In this document: piece after piece, positions 9,523-18,998 of the stretch
Numbering within the stretch: position 1 is the stretch's first letter
Layout of the letters: every line of letters begins with the position of its first letter
Source: Pseudoruegeria aquimaris
Lineage (GTDB): Bacteria > Pseudomonadota > Alphaproteobacteria > Rhodobacterales > Rhodobacteraceae
Assembly (NCBI RefSeq): GCF_900172235.1
Contig: NZ_FWFQ01000006.1
Location: 1-64,000 of the forward strand
Direction of reading: 5' to 3'
Length of the DNA: 64,000 nt
The notes under the pieces: model-generated
What the model saw: the letters and a program-made list of their open reading frames with translations, nothing else
Told to the model about the DNA's origin: nothing
Database searches by the model: none
Made by a program: the position numbers and the translations under genes

Positions 9523-11319
9523 ATGTTCCAGACCTTCGATGCCCCCACGCGCCCGGACCAGGGCCCGCCGCGCCTCGCCCGCCTGCGCGCCGAAATGGCC
9601 GCCGAAGGGCTGGACGGCTTTTTCGTGCCCCGCGCCGACGTGCACCAGGGCGAATACGTCGCCCCCTGCGACGAGCGGCTGGCCTGGCTCACCGGCTTCA
9701 CCGGCTCGGCCGGATTCTGCATCGCGCTCACCGGCATCGCCGGCGTGTTCATCGACGGCCGCTACCGGGTGCAGGTGCGCCAGCAGGTGGACGGAACGGC
9801 CTTCACCCCGGTGCACTGGCCCGAGGTCCAGCCCGGCCCATGGCTCGCCGAGCAGCTGCCGGACGGCGGCAAGGTGGGTTTCGATCCCTGGCTGCACACG
9901 GCCGGCGAGATCGAGGCGATCGAGGCCGATCTCGCGGGCACCGGCATCTCCCTCGTGCCCTGCCGCAACCTCGTGGACGCGATCTGGCCCGACCGCCCCG
10001 CGCGCCCGAACGGAAAGGTGTTCGCGCAGCCGATCGAAAACGCCGGTGAAAGCGCCGAAAGCAAGGCCGCGCGCCTGGCGGACGAGCTGCTGCGCGCCGG
10101 CCAGAAATCCTGCGTCATCACCCTGCCCGATAGCCTCTGCTGGCTGCTCAACATCCGCGGCAGCGACATCGCCCGCAACCCGGTGGCGCAGGGCTTCTGC
10201 GTGCTGTTCTCCGACGGCCGCGTGGCGCTGTTCATGGATCCGGGCAAGATCGCCGATCTCGGCGATCACTTCGGCCCGCTCGTCTCCTGTTACCCGCAGG
10301 ACGCGCTTGCGGGCTTCCTCGCCAATCTTGCGGGCCCCGTGCGGGTGGACCGCGGCAGCGCGCCGCTGGAGGTCAGCCGCATCCTGCGCGACAGCGGCGT
10401 CGAAATCGTCTACGACGGCGATCCCTGCCTGCTGCCCAAGGCATGCAAGAACGCCGCCGAGATCGCCGGCACGCGGGAAGCCCACCTGCGCGATGCCGTG
10501 GCCATGGTGCGCTTCCTCGCCTGGCTCGACGGCGCCGCGCCGAAGGGCGGGCTGACCGAGATCGACGTGGTGCGCAGGCTCGAAGCCTTCCGCCGCGCCG
10601 ACAACGCCCTGCGCGAGATCAGTTTCGACACCATCTCCGGCGCCGGGCCGAACGGGGCGATCGTGCACTACCGCGTGACCGAGGAGAGCAACCGCACCAT
10701 AACGCCGGGCGAATTGCTGCTGGTGGATTCGGGCGGGCAATACGTGGACGGCACCACCGACATCACCCGCACCGTCGCCACGGGGCCTGCGACCGACGAG
10801 CAGAAGGCCTGCTTCACCCGCGTGCTTCAGGGCATGATCGCCATCTCGCGCGCCCGCTTCCCGCGCGGGCTGGCGGGCCGCGATCTGGATGCGCTGGCGC
10901 GCTATCCGCTCTGGCTGGCCGGGCAGGACTACGATCACGGCACCGGCCACGGCGTCGGCGTCTATCTCAGCGTGCACGAGGGGCCGCAGCGGCTCTCCCG
11001 CGTCAGCCACGTGCCGTTCGAGCCGGGCATGATCCTGTCGAACGAACCGGGCTACTACCGCGAGGGCGCCTTCGGCATCCGCATCGAGAACCTGATCGTC
11101 GTGCGCGAGGCGGAGACGCTGGGCGACGGCCGCGACATGCTGGATTTCGAAACCCTGACCTGGGTGCCGATCGACACCCGCCTGGTGGAGCCCCGGATGC
11201 TCAGCGCGGAGGAAAAGGCCTGGCTGAACGGCTATCACGCCGAGGTGCTCGCCCGCGTCGCGCCGCGACTGGAGCCGGAAGCCGCGGATTGGTTACGCCG
11301 CGCCTGTGCGCCCATCTGA
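9523..11319 (+). CDS. aminopeptidase P family protein (Xaa-Pro aminopeptidase, M24)
   Basis: A 598-residue cytosolic metallopeptidase of the long (eukaryote-like) aminopeptidase P type, with two N-terminal creatinase-like domains and a C-terminal pita-bread domain. The dinuclear metal ligands are visible: two aspartates in LLVDSGGQYVDGTTDITR, His in GTGHGVGVY, Glu in LSNEPGYY and Glu in FGIRIENL. It should remove N-terminal residues before proline. ATG 9523 follows AGGAG by seven bases; the 129-bp upstream extension of the frame lacks homology-like sequence. Confidence 0.92.
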   Translation: MFQTFDAPTRPDQGPPRLARLRAEMAAEGLDGFFVPRADVHQGEYVAPCDERLAWLTGFTGSAGFCIALTGIAGVFIDGRYRVQVRQQVDGTAFTPVHWPEVQPGPWLAEQLPDGGKVGFDPWLHTAGEIEAIEADLAGTGISLVPCRNLVDAIWPDRPARPNGKVFAQPIENAGESAESKAARLADELLRAGQKSCVITLPDSLCWLLNIRGSDIARNPVAQGFCVLFSDGRVALFMDPGKIADLGDHFGPLVSCYPQDALAGFLANLAGPVRVDRGSAPLEVSRILRDSGVEIVYDGDPCLLPKACKNAAEIAGTREAHLRDAVAMVRFLAWLDGAAPKGGLTEIDVVRRLEAFRRADNALREISFDTISGAGPNGAIVHYRVTEESNRTITPGELLLVDSGGQYVDGTTDITRTVATGPATDEQKACFTRVLQGMIAISRARFPRGLAGRDLDALARYPLWLAGQDYDHGTGHGVGVYLSVHEGPQRLSRVSHVPFEPGMILSNEPGYYREGAFGIRIENLIVVREAETLGDGRDMLDFETLTWVPIDTRLVEPRMLSAEEKAWLNGYHAEVLARVAPRLEPEAADWLRRACAPI

Positions 11320-11388
11320 CGCTTACGGATGCCGGCAAACCCCTCTAACCTGAGCGCGAAACGATTCTCCCACCCGAAGGAAAACACC

Positions 11389-11730
11389 ATGGCCGATCAC
11401 ATCACCATCGCCCCCCTGCCGGGCACCTGGGTCGTGCGGGCCGGTGGCGCCGTTCTGGCCGAAACCATCGGCGCGCTGGAGTTGAAGGAAGGCGACTATC
11501 CCGCCGTCATCTACTTCCCCCGCGACGACATCGCGATGGCCTTCCTCGAGAAGTCCGACAAGACAACCACCTGCCCGCACAAGGGCGTGGCCAACTACTA
11601 CTCGATCCATGCCAAGAGCGGCATCATCGAAGACGCCGCCTGGAGCTACGAGGATCCGAAAGCCGAGGTGGCGGCGATCCGCGACTGCCTCGCCTTCTAC
11701 CCCGACAAGGTGACGGTGGAGCAGCTCTGA
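11389..11730 (+). CDS. DUF427 domain-containing protein
   Basis: A 113-residue single-domain protein matching DUF427. Recognisable segments are VVRAGGAVLAET near the start, PAVIYFPRDDIAM, TCPHKGVANYYSI (a His/Cys-containing core) and AWSYEDPK. The biochemical role is unknown. The ATG at 11389 follows GAAGGAAA; the upstream start at 11329 would add a tail unlike the family. Confidence 0.88.
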   Translation: MADHITIAPLPGTWVVRAGGAVLAETIGALELKEGDYPAVIYFPRDDIAMAFLEKSDKTTTCPHKGVANYYSIHAKSGIIEDAAWSYEDPKAEVAAIRDCLAFYPDKVTVEQL

Positions 11731-11765
11731 GGCCCGCCCGCACCCCGCCATTCGCTGCAGGACCG

Positions 11766-11798
11766 CACCCGCCGCGCCGAGAGCGCCGCGGGTGTTTT
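11766..11798 (+). terminator. intrinsic terminator after the DUF427 gene
   Basis: CACCCGC (11766-11772) pairs with GCGGGTG (11788-11794), with an inner GCGC/GCGC stem and one C-C mismatch, followed by TTTTC. It sits just beyond the convergent end of the ClC gene. Confidence 0.65.
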
Positions 11799-11802
11799 CA
11801 TC

Positions 11803-13491
11803 TCAGGAGTGTTCCTCGGCGGCCGTCGCCGCCAGCGCCCGGTTGAACACGCGCAGTGCATCCACGTGGAAGAGCGCCCCCAGAAGCTCGGGCGGCTGGC
11901 CCTCCCCGGCGAGCCGCACGATCGGAATGAAGCCCGCGCGCGTGGCCTCGAAGATCGGCATCGCCGCCTCCAGCGTGGCGCTTTCGTTCAGGTAGGTGCC
12001 CTGCTCCACCAGTTCCCAGCAGGCCTCTTCCGGGGCCGCGTGATCGGAGCCGGCCGGGCGCATGAGCTTGCCCACGCCGAAGGTGGCCAGCAGATAGGCC
12101 TGCGGTCCGGCGGCGAGATGGACGCCCCGGTTTTCGAGCTGAGTCAGGAAGAAGGAGCGGTCCACCAGCCGGCTGGAGAGCGCGGTGGAGAGCGACACCG
12201 CCACCATCACCGCAAGCCCCGTCTGCCAGTCGCCCGTCAGTTCGAAGACGATCAGCGTGGTGGAGATCGGCGCCCCCAGAACGGCAGCGGCCACGGCCCC
12301 CATGCCGGCCAGCGCGTAGATGGTTTCGGAGCCGGAGACATTGGGCAGCAGCCCGGTGGAGATGATCCCGAAGGCCAGCCCGGTGAGCGCGCCGACCATG
12401 AGCGAGGGCGAGAACACGCCGCCGCCCATGCGTCCGGCCATGGTGATCGATACGGCGGCGGCCTTCACCACAGCGAAGATCACCGCGCTGCCCAGGAGCA
12501 GGTTGCCCGAGAGTGCCGCCACGGTGGTCTCGTAGCCCACGCCGATGATGTGGGGAAACCAGATCGCGATGGCCCCCAGCATCGCGCCCGAGACGGCCGG
12601 CCGCAGCACGTTGGGCACGTGCAGCCGTTGCTGCAGGCTGCTGCCGAGCGCATCGGCCCAGAAGATGGATTTCATCAGGGCAACGGCCACGAGGCCGCAC
12701 AGAAGCCCGAGCAGCAGGAAGGCCGGAAGCTCCACGTAGAAGGCCAGCGCGTTGATGACCGGCAGGTCGAACTCCGTCACGTCGCCGTATTGCAGCCGGC
12801 TCACCACCGTGCCCGCCACCGAGGCGATGACGATGGGCGCGAAGGCATGCACGGCGAAGTGGCGCAGCACCACTTCCAGCGCGAAGAGCGCGCCGGCGAT
12901 CGGGGTGTTGAAGCTGGCCGACACCGCCGCCGCCACGGCACAGCCCAGCAGGTCGCGCCCGGTGACGCCGTTGGCGTGGATGCGGTTGGAGACCCATGTG
13001 GACACCACCCCGGCCAGGTGCACGACGGGCCCCTCCCGCCCGGTGGAGCCACCGGTTGAGAGCGTCACGAGGGAGGCCAGGGCCGAGGCGATCCCGGCCC
13101 GTCGCTCCACCCGCCCGTCATGCAGGGCGGCGCCCTCGATGACGTCGGCCACCGAGCGCACCCGCCCGTCCGGCGTGAAGAGATTGAGGATGATGCCGAC
13201 GGCGAGCCCGCCGAGGATCGGCAGGCCCAGCACCACGTACCACGGCAGGCGGCTCACCAGCGTGTGCAGCCCGTGCACGTCGTCGGTGCCGTAGGCGAAA
13301 GTCTGAAGCTCGGCGATGGCGATGCGGAAGCCGACGGCCACGAAGCCCCCGGCGATGCCGACGAGAAGCGCGATGAACCAGAACTGGATCTCGCCCGGCC
13401 CCTTGCGCCGCAGCACCGCCCAGCCATCGCGGCAGGCGGTGGCGGCGGCGTTGATCTGACGCGTGATCGGGTTGCCCCCCGCTTCGGCCAT
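11803..13491 (-). CDS. ClC-family chloride channel / transporter with C-terminal CBS-like region
   Basis: A 562-residue inner-membrane protein with about ten hydrophobic segments. The ClC pore signature GGSTGREGPVVHL contains the gating glutamate (GREGP), and the second helix signature MGGGVFSPSL is present, so it is likely a Cl-/H+ antiporter or channel. The last ~130 residues (LMRPAGSDH to the end) form a soluble region resembling a CBS module. The start MAEAGGNP at 13491 follows a GGAGAA-type site; an upstream ATG at 13518 is possible. Divergent from the FAD dehydrogenase. Confidence 0.9.
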   Translation of the reverse strand: MAEAGGNPITRQINAAATACRDGWAVLRRKGPGEIQFWFIALLVGIAGGFVAVGFRIAIAELQTFAYGTDDVHGLHTLVSRLPWYVVLGLPILGGLAVGIILNLFTPDGRVRSVADVIEGAALHDGRVERRAGIASALASLVTLSTGGSTGREGPVVHLAGVVSTWVSNRIHANGVTGRDLLGCAVAAAVSASFNTPIAGALFALEVVLRHFAVHAFAPIVIASVAGTVVSRLQYGDVTEFDLPVINALAFYVELPAFLLLGLLCGLVAVALMKSIFWADALGSSLQQRLHVPNVLRPAVSGAMLGAIAIWFPHIIGVGYETTVAALSGNLLLGSAVIFAVVKAAAVSITMAGRMGGGVFSPSLMVGALTGLAFGIISTGLLPNVSGSETIYALAGMGAVAAAVLGAPISTTLIVFELTGDWQTGLAVMVAVSLSTALSSRLVDRSFFLTQLENRGVHLAAGPQAYLLATFGVGKLMRPAGSDHAAPEEACWELVEQGTYLNESATLEAAMPIFEATRAGFIPIVRLAGEGQPPELLGALFHVDALRVFNRALAATAAEEHS

Positions 13492-13592
13492 TCTCCGCTC
13501 GCCCTTTCCTTCTCGCACGCTCCCGGCCGCTTCCCCTCGCGGCGCGCCTCGCCTAGGGTTCCGGCGTCAAGACCACAGCACAAGGGCGCCCC

Positions 13593-14966
13593 ATGAGCAT
13601 CGAGGCCGCGATCTCCGAACTGATCCCACTCCTAGGCGATCGCCTGAGCCGTTCCAAGGGTGATCTGGCCCAGCACGGGCGCAGTGAAACGTATTTTGCC
13701 AACATGTTACCGGATGCCGTCGCCTACCCGGAATCCACCGAGGAGGTGAGCCGCATCCTCGCCACCTGCCACGCGCAGGACTGCCCGGTGGTGGCCTGGG
13801 GCACCGGCACCTCGCTCGAAGGCCACGCGCTCGCGGCGCGGGGCGGGATCTCGCTGGATCTGTCGCGCATGAACCGGGTGCTGGCCGTCCACCCCGAAGA
13901 CATGGACGCCGTGGTCCAGCCCGGCATCACGCGGGAGGCGCTGAACACCGAGTTGCGGGCCACGGGGCTGTTCTTCTCGGTCGATCCCGGCGCCAATGCC
14001 TCGCTCGGCGGCATGGCGGCGACCCGCGCCTCCGGCACCACCACCGTGCGCTACGGCACCATGCGCGACAACGTGACGGGGCTGGAGGTCGTGCTGGCGG
14101 ACGGCCGCGTGATCCGCACCGGCACGCGCGCGCGCAAATCGGCGGCCGGATACGATCTGACGGGGCTTTTCGTCGGCAGCGAGGGCACGCTCGGCATCAT
14201 CACCGAGCTGACCGTGCGCCTGCGCGGCCAGCCCGAGGCGATCTCCGCCGCGGTCTGCGCCTTCGAAAGCGTGGAGGCCGCCGTCGACACGGTGATCGCC
14301 ACCATCCAGAGCGGCATCTCGATGGCGCGCATCGAATTCGTGGATGCCAGCACCGCGCGCGCCTTCAACCTCTATGCCGGGCGCGAGATGCCGGAGAAGC
14401 CGCACCTTCTGGTGGAGTTCCACGGCTCGCCCGCCGGCGTGGCCGAGGATGCCGAGCGGCTGGGCGAGTTGGTGGCCGAGTTCGGCGGCAGCGATTTCGC
14501 CTGGTCCAGCAGGCCCGAGGAGCGCAACGCGCTCTGGGCGCTGCGCCACAACGCCTATTACGCCTGCCTCGGCCTGCGCAGGGGCGCCACGGCGCTGGTG
14601 ACGGATGTCTGCGTGCCGATCTCGCGGCTGGCCGAAGCGGTGGAGGCCACCCGCGCCGATATCGCCGAAAGCCCGCTTGAGGGGCCGATCCTCGGCCATG
14701 TGGGCGATGGCAACTTCCACGCGATCCTGCTGGTGGAGCCGGGCAACGAGGCGGAGCTTGCCGAGGCCCTGCGGCTTTCCTCCCGGATGACGGAACGGGC
14801 GCTGGCCATGGGCGGCACCGTGACGGGCGAGCACGGCGTGGGCATGGGCAAGCTGGCCTACATGCCGCGCGAACACGGGGAGGCCTGGGCGGTGATGGGC
14901 GACATCAAGGCCGCGCTGGACCCGAAGAACATCCTCAACCCCGGCAAGCTGGTTCAGCGGAACTAG
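13593..14966 (+). CDS. FAD-linked oxidoreductase (D-lactate dehydrogenase / glycolate oxidase GlcD type)
   Basis: A 457-residue flavoprotein of the FAD-binding PCMH / 2-hydroxyacid dehydrogenase family. The FAD domain is at residues ~35-215 (GTGTSLEGHA, VDPGANASLGGM, GSEGTLGII). The substrate domain carries the conserved GHVGDGNFH and GTVTGEHGVGMGK, ending ILNPGKLV. It probably oxidises D-lactate or a similar D-2-hydroxyacid and passes electrons to cytochrome or quinone. No glcE/glcF partners are adjacent, which favours the single-subunit D-lactate dehydrogenase type over glycolate oxidase. Confidence 0.85.
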   Translation: MSIEAAISELIPLLGDRLSRSKGDLAQHGRSETYFANMLPDAVAYPESTEEVSRILATCHAQDCPVVAWGTGTSLEGHALAARGGISLDLSRMNRVLAVHPEDMDAVVQPGITREALNTELRATGLFFSVDPGANASLGGMAATRASGTTTVRYGTMRDNVTGLEVVLADGRVIRTGTRARKSAAGYDLTGLFVGSEGTLGIITELTVRLRGQPEAISAAVCAFESVEAAVDTVIATIQSGISMARIEFVDASTARAFNLYAGREMPEKPHLLVEFHGSPAGVAEDAERLGELVAEFGGSDFAWSSRPEERNALWALRHNAYYACLGLRRGATALVTDVCVPISRLAEAVEATRADIAESPLEGPILGHVGDGNFHAILLVEPGNEAELAEALRLSSRMTERALAMGGTVTGEHGVGMGKLAYMPREHGEAWAVMGDIKAALDPKNILNPGKLVQRN

Positions 14967-14996
14967 GCGCAAAGCGGCCGCTCAACTTCGTGCAGA

Positions 14997-15133
14997 AAGC
15001 GTTGCTCAAAAGAGCTTCGGTAGCGCCGTTCCGAGGGGTGGCGCAATCGCGCCGCCCCGTGGGGGCGGAACGGCGCGGCCCGACAGTGCCTGTCGGGCGT
15101 CATGCGGTAAAACGGCTCTTTCAAACGCCGCTC
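14997..15133. repeat. nested palindromic element between convergent genes
   Basis: A compact structured element. The outermost arms are AAAGAGC (15009-15015) and GCTCTTT (15115-15121), flanked by a further GCGTT/AACGC pairing. Inside, CGCCGTTCCG-type arms pair over 11 bp (15023-15033 with 15066-15076) and enclose a third stem of 10 bp (15035-15044 with 15049-15058). A separate 8-bp hairpin CCCGACAG/CTGTCGGG follows at 15079-15097. It could be a small non-autonomous mobile or REP-like element, or a bidirectional terminator; there is no T-tract. Confidence 0.6.
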
Positions 15134-15145
15134 AGCTCTGCTTGA

Positions 15146-16798
15146 TTACCCGGCCAGAAGCGCCTGTGCTGCCGCGCGCGCCTCGGGCGTGATCCGATCG
15201 CCGGAAATCATCCGGGCGATCTCGTCCACGCGTTCGTCAGAGGCCAGCGGCACCACCTCGGAGAGCGTCTGCTCGCCGGAGACGGATTTCTGCACCCGCC
15301 AGTGATGGCCTGCCAGCGCGGCGACCTGCGGCGAATGCGTCACCACCAGCACCTGCCCGCGCGCGGCGAGCGCGGCAAGGCGGCGTCCGACGGCATCGGC
15401 GGTGGCCCCGCCCACGCCGCGGTCGATCTCGTCGAAGATCATCGTGCGCTCGGCGCTGCCTTTCGTGAGGCAGACCTTCAGCGCCAGCAGGAAGCGCGAT
15501 AGCTCCCCGCCCGAGGCGATCTTGTTTAGCGGGCCGGCCGGGGCGCCCGGGTTGGTGGCGACCACGAAGGCGACCTCATCCTGCCCTTCCGGGCCCGGCG
15601 TTCCGGCGGTGATCTGCGTGGTGAAGAGCGCACGCTCCATCTTGAGCGGGGCCAGTTCCGCCGCCATGGCCGCGTCCAGCGCGCTGGCCGCCGCCCTGCG
15701 CCCTTCCGAGAGCGCCTCGGCCTGCGCCGCGTAGGCCGCCTCAGCCTCGGCCAGTTCGGCCTTCAGGCGGCCGATGTTCGCGCCGCCCTGATCCAGCGCC
15801 GCAAGCCGCTTGCGCAGCCCCTCGGCGAATTCGCCCAGGTCATCGGGCAGAACCCCGTGCTTGCGCGCCAGCCCGCGGATCGCGAAGAGCCGTTCCTCGG
15901 CCTGCTCCAGTTCGTAGGGATCGAAGGACAGGCCGTCGAGGAAGGCTTCCACAGCCTGCTGTGCCTCGCCCAGTTCGACCATGGCCCGGCTCAACGCGGA
16001 GAGCGCCTCGTCCAACCCGCCCTCCGCGGCCGCCGCCGCGCCTTCCAGCCAGCGGGTGGCATCGTTGAACAGGCCCTCGGCGCCCTCGTAGCCAAGCGCA
16101 TGGTGGGCGCGGGCGATGTCCTCGCGGATCTTTTCCGCCGCCTGCATCTGGCGGCGGCGGGCATCCAGCGCCGCATCCTCGCCCGGCTGCGGATCGAGCG
16201 CGTCCAGTTCGCCCACCGCGTGGCGCAGGAACTCCTCTTCGGCGGCGACTTCCGCCAGTTCGGCCTCGGCGGCCTCCAGCGCCCTGCGCGCCGCGCGCAC
16301 CCCGGCCCAGGCCTCGCGGGTTCGGGCGATGGCCGGTTCGAGCCCGGCGTAGCGATCCAGCAGCCCCCGGTGGGCGCGCGCGTTCAGCAGGCCCCGGTCA
16401 TCGTTCTGGCCGTGCAGTTCCACCAGGGTTTCGGAGACCTTCCGCAGCACCTCGCCCGAGGCGCGGCGATCGTTGATCCAGGCCGTCTTGCGCCCGTCCG
16501 GGGTGTTGGTGCGGCGCAGGATCAGCTCCCCGCCTTCCACCGGCAGCCCGGCCTCCTCCAGCACCGAAAGCGCCGGGTGGCCTTCGGGCAGTTCGAAGAC
16601 CGCCGTGACCTCGCCCTTCTCGGCGCCCGCGCGCACCAGTTCGGCGCGCCCGCGCCAGCCGAGAACGAAGCCGAGAGAATCCAGCAGGATGGATTTGCCC
16701 GCCCCGGTTTCCCCGGTCAGAACGTTCAGCCCCGGCTGGAAGGCAAGCTCCAGCCGGTCGATGATCAGCATGTCCCGAATGTCCAGTGCCCGCAGCAT
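15146..16798 (-). CDS. recN: DNA repair protein RecN
   Basis: A 550-residue SMC-like ATPase of double-strand-break repair. The N-terminal half has Walker A GETGAGKSILLDSLGF (around residue 30), the centre is coiled coil (Ala/Glu-rich, ~160-370), and the C-terminal half has the signature SGGELSRFLLALK and Walker B TMIFDEIDRGVGG. The length is normal. It is the last gene of the dcw-associated minus-strand run, 22 bp after bamD, and likely co-transcribed with it. Confidence 0.95.
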   Translation of the reverse strand: MLRALDIRDMLIIDRLELAFQPGLNVLTGETGAGKSILLDSLGFVLGWRGRAELVRAGAEKGEVTAVFELPEGHPALSVLEEAGLPVEGGELILRRTNTPDGRKTAWINDRRASGEVLRKVSETLVELHGQNDDRGLLNARAHRGLLDRYAGLEPAIARTREAWAGVRAARRALEAAEAELAEVAAEEEFLRHAVGELDALDPQPGEDAALDARRRQMQAAEKIREDIARAHHALGYEGAEGLFNDATRWLEGAAAAAEGGLDEALSALSRAMVELGEAQQAVEAFLDGLSFDPYELEQAEERLFAIRGLARKHGVLPDDLGEFAEGLRKRLAALDQGGANIGRLKAELAEAEAAYAAQAEALSEGRRAAASALDAAMAAELAPLKMERALFTTQITAGTPGPEGQDEVAFVVATNPGAPAGPLNKIASGGELSRFLLALKVCLTKGSAERTMIFDEIDRGVGGATADAVGRRLAALAARGQVLVVTHSPQVAALAGHHWRVQKSVSGEQTLSEVVPLASDERVDEIARMISGDRITPEARAAAQALLAG

Positions 16799-16820
16799 CA
16801 GGCCGCACTCCCGCCGATGG

Positions 16821-17681
16821 TCAGAGCCATTCGCCCTTGATCATCTGGCGATAGATCTGGCGCAGCCAGCCATCGCTGAAGACACCCGGCTCCACGCCCT
16901 GCTGGGTGAGCAGCTTGTAGCCGTCTTCATACCAGTCGGAAGAGCGGAAGTTGTAGCCGAGGATCGCGCCCGCCGTCTGGGCCTCCTGCACGAGGCCGAG
17001 CGAGAGATAGGCCTCGATCAGGCGATAGAGCGCCTCCGGCGTGTGGGTCGTCGTCTGGAACTGTTCCACCACCACGCGGAAGCGGGCGATGGCGGCCGTG
17101 TAATGGCCCCGTTTCAGGTAGTAGCGGCCGACTTCCATCTCCTTGGCGGCAAGGTGATCGAAGGCGAGATCGAATTTCAGGATCGCGGAGCGGGCGTATT
17201 CGCTGTCCGGGTAGCGTTCGATCACCGTGCGCAGCGCCTGCAGCGCCTGGAAGGTGAGCCCCTGGTCGCGGCCGATGGCGTCGATCTGGTCGTAGTAGCT
17301 CAGCGCCAGAAGATACTGCGCGTAGGCGGCATCTTCATCGGCCGGGTAGAAATCCACGTAGCGCTGCGCCGCGGAGCGGCTGTTCTCGTAGTCCCGATCC
17401 TGGTGGTAGGCGAAGGCCTGCATGATCAGGCCGCGCTTGGCCCATTCGGAGTAGGGATAGAGGCGCTCGATCTCGCCGAAAAGCACGGCGGCCTCGTCCG
17501 GGTTGTCGGCGGCCAGCTGGAATTCGGCGCGCTTGTAGATCGCTTCGGCGTCGAGGCTTTCGATCGCCACCTCTTCGGTGCGGTCGCCGCCGCCGCCAAT
17601 GCCCAAGCGGCTGCATGCCACCAGAAGCGTAACCGAAGCGAGAAGTAGCGTTGATTTTGCTCGAGACCTGACGCGAGTCAT
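16821..17681 (-). CDS. bamD: outer membrane assembly lipoprotein BamD (ComL)
   Basis: A 286-residue lipoprotein of the BAM complex that folds beta-barrel proteins into the outer membrane. A signal peptide ends in a lipobox LVAC (Cys near residue 22), followed by tetratricopeptide repeats with typical BamD sequence: AEFQLAADNPDEAAVLFGEI, YPYSEWAKR, RYPDSEYA. The start MTRVRSRAK at 17681 gives a proper signal peptide; the frame opens 39 bp earlier without improving it. It lies between lpxC and recN, the usual order in Rhodobacteraceae. Confidence 0.95.
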   Translation of the reverse strand: MTRVRSRAKSTLLLASVTLLVACSRLGIGGGGDRTEEVAIESLDAEAIYKRAEFQLAADNPDEAAVLFGEIERLYPYSEWAKRGLIMQAFAYHQDRDYENSRSAAQRYVDFYPADEDAAYAQYLLALSYYDQIDAIGRDQGLTFQALQALRTVIERYPDSEYARSAILKFDLAFDHLAAKEMEVGRYYLKRGHYTAAIARFRVVVEQFQTTTHTPEALYRLIEAYLSLGLVQEAQTAGAILGYNFRSSDWYEDGYKLLTQQGVEPGVFSDGWLRQIYRQMIKGEWL

Positions 17682-17796
17682 GTAGCCCCTACCCTGTAAT
17701 TCTCTCTGCGGGGGGCGCAATCCACCCCCTGTTTGAGGATGTTCCTAGCACAGAAAAATCCGGGGCAAAACGCCTTTGAGCGCAAATCTGCGGGGC

Positions 17797-18729
17797 TCAG
17801 GCGTGAAGCGGCACATCGGCCGGGTGGACACCCACGCCCGGCAGCCGGCGGGCCATCCGTTCGTCGCAGGTGATCATCTCGAATGCGGTCGGATCCGCGA
17901 AGAGCGCACGCAGCAGGCGGTTCGTCATCATGTGGCCGGCGCGATGGCCCACGTAGCGGCCCAAAAGCGGCGCCCCGGCCAGCGCCAGATCGCCGAGCGC
18001 ATCCAGCATCTTGTGGCGCACGGCCTCGTCTTCGTGGCGCAAACCACCCGGCGTGAGCACCCGGTCGCCGTCCACCACGACGGCGTTCTCCAGCGAGCCC
18101 CCCAGCGCGAGGCCGTTGGCATGCATGAACTCGATGTCGGACTGGCGGCAGAAGGTGCGGCTGTCGCACAGCTCGCGCACGAAGGCGCCGTTGGCCATGT
18201 TCAGGACCTTCTCCTGGCGGCCGATGGCGGCATCCTCGAACTCGATGTGGAAATCGATCATGAAGGTGTCGCAGGGCTCCAGCCGCGCGAAGGCCTTGCC
18301 CTCGCGGTATTCCACCGGCTTCAGGATGCGGATGGCGCGCACCGGGGCGTCCAGCTTGCGCACGCCGGCGGCCAGCAGCGCATCCACGAACAGCGCGGCG
18401 CTGCCGTCCATCACCGGGACCTCCGGGCCGTCGATCTCGATCAGGGCGTTCTGGATGCCGCAGCCGGCCAGCGCGGCCATGATGTGTTCGATCGTCTGCA
18501 CCGAGGCGCCGGAGGGGCCGTCGATGCGGGTGCAAAGGCGGGCCTCGCCCACGGCATCCCACCGGGCCGGGATCAGCGGCTCGAAGTCCAGGTCCGTCCG
18601 GCGAAACCAGATGCCGTATTCGGCCGAGGCCGGGTGCACCGTCATGCGAACGGGGGCGCCGGAGTGGAGGCCGACACCTTTGAACTGGACTGCAGATTTG
18701 ATCGTGGTTTGCACGTAGTCACCCAACAT
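17797..18729 (-). CDS. lpxC: UDP-3-O-acyl-N-acetylglucosamine deacetylase LpxC
   Basis: About 310 residues. It is the zinc enzyme for the committed step of lipid A synthesis in the cytosol. The zinc motif is visible as TIEHIMAAL (first His) and HKMLDALGDLAL (second His and Asp), and the catalytic GHRAGH lies near the C-terminus. GVGLHSG and RTDLD mark the N-terminal substrate domain. Start choice is uncertain: GTG at 18735, ATG at 18729 (used here) or GTG at 18714, which would begin VQTTIKSAVQF. It follows ftsZ, as in many alphaproteobacteria, but behind a terminator. Confidence 0.93.
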   Translation of the reverse strand: MLGDYVQTTIKSAVQFKGVGLHSGAPVRMTVHPASAEYGIWFRRTDLDFEPLIPARWDAVGEARLCTRIDGPSGASVQTIEHIMAALAGCGIQNALIEIDGPEVPVMDGSAALFVDALLAAGVRKLDAPVRAIRILKPVEYREGKAFARLEPCDTFMIDFHIEFEDAAIGRQEKVLNMANGAFVRELCDSRTFCRQSDIEFMHANGLALGGSLENAVVVDGDRVLTPGGLRHEDEAVRHKMLDALGDLALAGAPLLGRYVGHRAGHMMTNRLLRALFADPTAFEMITCDERMARRLPGVGVHPADVPLHA

Positions 18730-18929
18730 TGCCACCGGCTCTTTTGCCCTTTCAGCCCCGCCTTGCGGCGGCGTCCTGACGGGTCTGCCTGTCCGGCACC
18801 CTCGAAGTAGAGACCGTGGCGCTTATTCACAACTCAATCTTTGCAACCATCTGAAACATCGGAATCCGCCATGGGCGGAATCTTGCCACCGTTAGCGCCA
18901 GCACCCGGCAAAGCACTGTTTTCAAAAGA

Positions 18930-18956
18930 AAAGAGCCGGCGTTCGGCCGGCTCTTT
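18930..18956 (-). terminator. intrinsic terminator after ftsZ
   Basis: AAAGAGCCGGC (18930-18940) and GCCGGCTCTTT (18946-18956) form a perfect 11-bp stem with a five-base loop. On the minus strand it is followed by TCTTTTG, giving a good U-rich tail. lpxC therefore probably has its own promoter in the 263-bp ftsZ-lpxC spacer. Confidence 0.85.
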
Positions 18957-18998
18957 CTGGGGTATCAGGGTGATTTGTGACCTTGCGTCACGCCCGCA

